Shown here: in pieces, positions 41,154-43,190 of the stretch
How positions within the stretch are numbered: the first letter of the stretch is position 1
Layout of the letters: the number at the start of each line of letters is the position of its first letter
Assembly: GCA_027314515.1 (NCBI GenBank)
Contig: DAHVAR010000118.1
Coordinates: 1-43,190 of the forward strand
Source: Actinomycetota bacterium
GTDB lineage: Bacteria > Actinomycetota > Actinomycetes > Streptosporangiales > Streptosporangiaceae
Direction: 5' to 3'
Length of the DNA stretch: 43,190 nucleotides
Translations under genes and position numbers: made by a program
The notes under the pieces: generated by a model
What the model was told of the DNA's origin: nothing
The model's input: the letters and a program-made list of their open reading frames with translations, nothing else
Databases searched by the model: none

Positions 41154-42245
41154 ATGACCGGCGCAGGTTTCCATCATCACGATGAGCATGACCCGACGGA
41201 CGGTGACCGGCATCGCCATCATGACCATGATCATGGGGATCAGGGCGATCGCCGGCGGATGCAAGGCCGCATCCGGCACGTGCTGAGGCCGCATTCGCAT
41301 GAGGCCGCCGGGAAGGTCGACGCGGCAATGGAGGCCAGCGCGCAGGGCATGCGCGTGCTGTGGATCTCGCTGGCGGTCCTGGCGTTCACCGCGGGCGTCC
41401 AGGCGGTGGTGGTGGCTTTTTCCGGGTCGGTGGCGCTGCTGGGTGACACGCTGCACAACGCCGCTGACGCCCTCACTGCGGTTCCCCTTGCCGTCGCGTT
41501 CGTGGCCGCCCGGCGTTCGCCGAACCGCCGCTACACCTACGGCTACGGCCGGGCCGAGGATCTGGCCGGCGTCGTCATCGTGCTGCTCATGGCGGCCTCG
41601 GCCGTCGCGGCCGGGTGGGCGGCAGTGTCCCGGCTGGCCAGCCCGCATCCGGTCAGCAACCTGCTGGCCGTCGCCGCCGCTGCCGTGGCCGGGTTCGCCG
41701 GCAACGAGCTGGTGGCCACGTACCGTATCCGGGTCGGGCGCACGATCGGCTCGGCGGCCCTGGTAGCCGACGGGCTGCATGCCCGTGCCGACGGGTTCAC
41801 CTCGCTTGCGGTGTTGCTGGGCGTCGGCGGCATGGCGCTGGGCTGGGCCTGGGCTGACCCGGTCATCGGGCTGCTCATCACCGTTGCCATCCTGGCCGTC
41901 CTCCGCCAGGCCGGCCGGGAGGTGTACCGCCGCCTGATGGATGCGGTGGACCCGGCTCTGCTGGACACTGCCGAGCATGCGCTGCGGGAGGTGCCAGGGG
42001 TTCTGGATGTGGGGGAGGTCCGGCTGCGCTGGATCGGGCATCAGCTGCGTGCCGAGTGCGAGATCCTGATCCGCGCCGACGCCACAGTCGTTGACGGGCA
42101 TCGGGTCGCCGTGGCCGCCGAGCACGGGCTGCTGCATGCCCTGCCCCGGTTGTCGGCAGCGCTCGTCCATGCCGACCCCGAACCCGCAGCCGGGCTGGCT
42201 GATCAGCACGCGCTGCTCGCGCCGCACCGGACAACTCGGCAGTAG
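41154..42245 (+). CDS. Cation diffusion facilitator (CDF) metal exporter
   Basis: ATG 41154 begins a 363-aa protein with a histidine-rich cytoplasmic leader (HHHDEHD, then HRHHDHDH). Six membrane helices follow. The zinc-site motifs are GDTLHNAADALTA in helix 2 and VADGLHARADGFTS in helix 5, each in HxxxD form. The C-terminal cytoplasmic domain (HALREVPGVLDVGEVRLRWI) binds regulatory metal in homologues. It exports Zn2+, Co2+, Fe2+ or similar ions by proton exchange. The HxxxD pair suggests a zinc-type site. The ribosome site is weak. A palindrome upstream may be its metal-responsive operator. Confidence 0.92.
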   Translation: MTGAGFHHHDEHDPTDGDRHRHHDHDHGDQGDRRRMQGRIRHVLRPHSHEAAGKVDAAMEASAQGMRVLWISLAVLAFTAGVQAVVVAFSGSVALLGDTLHNAADALTAVPLAVAFVAARRSPNRRYTYGYGRAEDLAGVVIVLLMAASAVAAGWAAVSRLASPHPVSNLLAVAAAAVAGFAGNELVATYRIRVGRTIGSAALVADGLHARADGFTSLAVLLGVGGMALGWAWADPVIGLLITVAILAVLRQAGREVYRRLMDAVDPALLDTAEHALREVPGVLDVGEVRLRWIGHQLRAECEILIRADATVVDGHRVAVAAEHGLLHALPRLSAALVHADPEPAAGLADQHALLAPHRTTRQ

Positions 42246-42254
42246 CGAAGAGCC

Positions 42255-42286
42255 CGGCCGCCATGCCGGTAGCCAGGCGGCGGCCG
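42255..42286 (+). terminator. Candidate terminator hairpin after the CDF gene
   Basis: CGGCCGCC (42255-42262) pairs with GGCGGCCG (42279-42286) around a 16-base loop, starting 10 bp after the exporter stop. A short A-rich rather than T-rich stretch follows at 42301. It is a plausible factor-assisted terminator. Confidence 0.4.
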
Positions 42287-42423
42287 CTCGCCCCGGTGCT
42301 AAAAGAAGACTAAAGTGCACTGAAAGTGGCCTGCCGCGGTCGCGGAGACCCTGGCGGGCCTGACGCCGAAGTTGGCAGCGCGGGCAGACGACCGGCTCAC
42401 CGTCTCGATGGAGGTGCCTGGCG

Positions 42424-43190
42424 ATGAAGCCCGCCGCTGGCCGGATGCTGGTGATCATAGGCTCGGGGGAAACCAGCCCGACGATGGTCACCGTGCACAA
42501 GGATGTCATCTCCCGGATGCCCGGCCCGGCCGATGCGGTGCTGCTGGATACCCCGTATCAGTTCCAGGAGAATGCGGCAGATGTGTCAGCGCGCGCCCGG
42601 GCGTACTTTGCCGGCAGCGTCGGCATCGACGTAGACCTCCTGCCGGAGGTCGAGGGTAGCGGCGAAGCCGGCCGCCGCGCGCTGGCCCGCCTGCGGACCG
42701 CCGGCTGGGTGTTTGCCGGGCCGGGAAGTCCCTCGTATGCACTGCGGCGGTGGCACGCCGCAGCAATGGGCGAGGCTCTGCGCGAACGCGTGGCCGCGGG
42801 GACCGGCGTCACTGTGCTGGCATCGGCTGCGGCGGCGACCGCCGGGCTGGTGGCGCTGCCGGTCTACGAGATCTACAAGGCGGGCGCCGACCCGCACTGG
42901 CTGGCCGGCCTGGACCTGCTGGCCGCCGCCGGGCTCTCGGTGGCCGTGATCCCGCACTACGACAATGCCGAGGGTGGCGCTCATGACACCAGGTACTGCT
43001 ACCTGGGCGCGCGCCGGCTCGACATGCTGGAACGCGAGCTGCCGGATAAAGCGGCGATTCTCGGCGTCGACGAGCACACCGCGGTCCTGCTTGACCTGAT
43101 GACGGACTCGGTGGAAGTGCGCGGTCGCGGCGGCCTGACAGTGCGCAAGGGCGGTTCCTCCGAGGTCCTGGCAGCACCGGCGCGCGTCCC
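42424..43190 (+). CDS. Type 1 glutamine amidotransferase-like / peptidase S51-like protein (5' part)
   Basis: The frame opens at ATG 42424 behind GGAGG (42410-42414) and is still open at the window end, so at least 255 residues are present. It begins MLVIIGSGETSPTMVTVHKD, then VLLDTPYQFQENAADVSARA, VFAGPGSPSYALRRWH, TVLASAAAATAGLVALPVYE and VIPHYDNAEGGAHDTRYCYL. This layout (strand, GSGETSP loop, nucleophile-elbow-like LASAAAAT without an obvious Cys or Ser catalyst) is that of class I amidotransferase-like proteins of unknown function common in actinobacteria. The expected nucleophile position seems to be Ser or Ala; activity is uncertain. No functional link to its neighbours is evident. Confidence 0.6.
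   Translation, partial: MKPAAGRMLVIIGSGETSPTMVTVHKDVISRMPGPADAVLLDTPYQFQENAADVSARARAYFAGSVGIDVDLLPEVEGSGEAGRRALARLRTAGWVFAGPGSPSYALRRWHAAAMGEALRERVAAGTGVTVLASAAAATAGLVALPVYEIYKAGADPHWLAGLDLLAAAGLSVAVIPHYDNAEGGAHDTRYCYLGARRLDMLERELPDKAAILGVDEHTAVLLDLMTDSVEVRGRGGLTVRKGGSSEVLAAPARV

Overview
The window is high-GC DNA with frequent GTG starts, tight 1-20 bp gene overlaps and long open antisense frames. Its gene families (UTRA-type GntR, DHA2 exporter, actinobacterial-type GT4/GT39 proteins, red-type RuBisCO) point to a member of the Actinomycetota. I cannot name the genus. The content suggests a chemolithoautotroph that oxidises reduced sulfur in the cytoplasm and fixes CO2 by the Calvin cycle.

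Layout. (1) 1-7666: envelope polysaccharide genes: the end of a GNAT protein on +, then a - strand operon of a GT2, a GT4 with a degenerate GGDEF-like tail, a flippase-GT4 fusion, a PIG-L deacetylase and a GT39 membrane transferase. (2) 7667-13320: mixed genes and debris: an AlbA_2-type remnant beside an AAATGTAACC repeat cluster, a cold-shock protein, a secreted alpha/beta hydrolase, a small twin zinc ribbon, and a divergent GntR / MFS exporter pair with a possible leader peptide. (3) 13339-30515: one almost unbroken - strand operon of 21 genes: tusA, dsrE, shdrC1, shdrB1, shdrA, shdrH, a fused shdrC2B2 ('B3'), a lipoate-ligase-like gene, lbpA, radical SAM, lipoate ligase, radical SAM, etfB, etfA, a membrane ETF:quinone oxidoreductase, a zinc finger, two more lipoyl-carrier genes, a 47-aa membrane peptide, a DsrE2-like gene and a receiver-like/Rieske fusion. 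(4) 30637-31807: a divergent Cys-rich protein and two ArsR repressors. (5) 32145-41044: the Calvin-cycle region. The - strand carries prk, an internally deleted rpe, a three-piece transketolase relic and class I fba; the + strand carries a NarL-type two-component pair; cbbR is divergent from cbbL-cbbS-cbbX. (6) 41154-43190: a CDF metal exporter and a partial amidotransferase-like gene.

How the parts fit (inference). TusA and DsrE pass persulfide sulfur to the sHdr complex. The lipoyl-carrier proteins, loaded by the dedicated ligases and radical SAM lipoyl synthases, act with sHdr in oxidising it. Electrons may leave by EtfAB and the membrane oxidoreductase to menaquinone. ArsR proteins with redox-placed cysteines are candidate switches. 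The energy would feed the neighbouring RuBisCO/phosphoribulokinase genes. The most notable points are the size of the sulfur operon, with extra lipoyl carriers and new accessory proteins, and the two Calvin-cycle genes reduced by in-frame deletions inside an operon that keeps its overlapping stop/start junctions.
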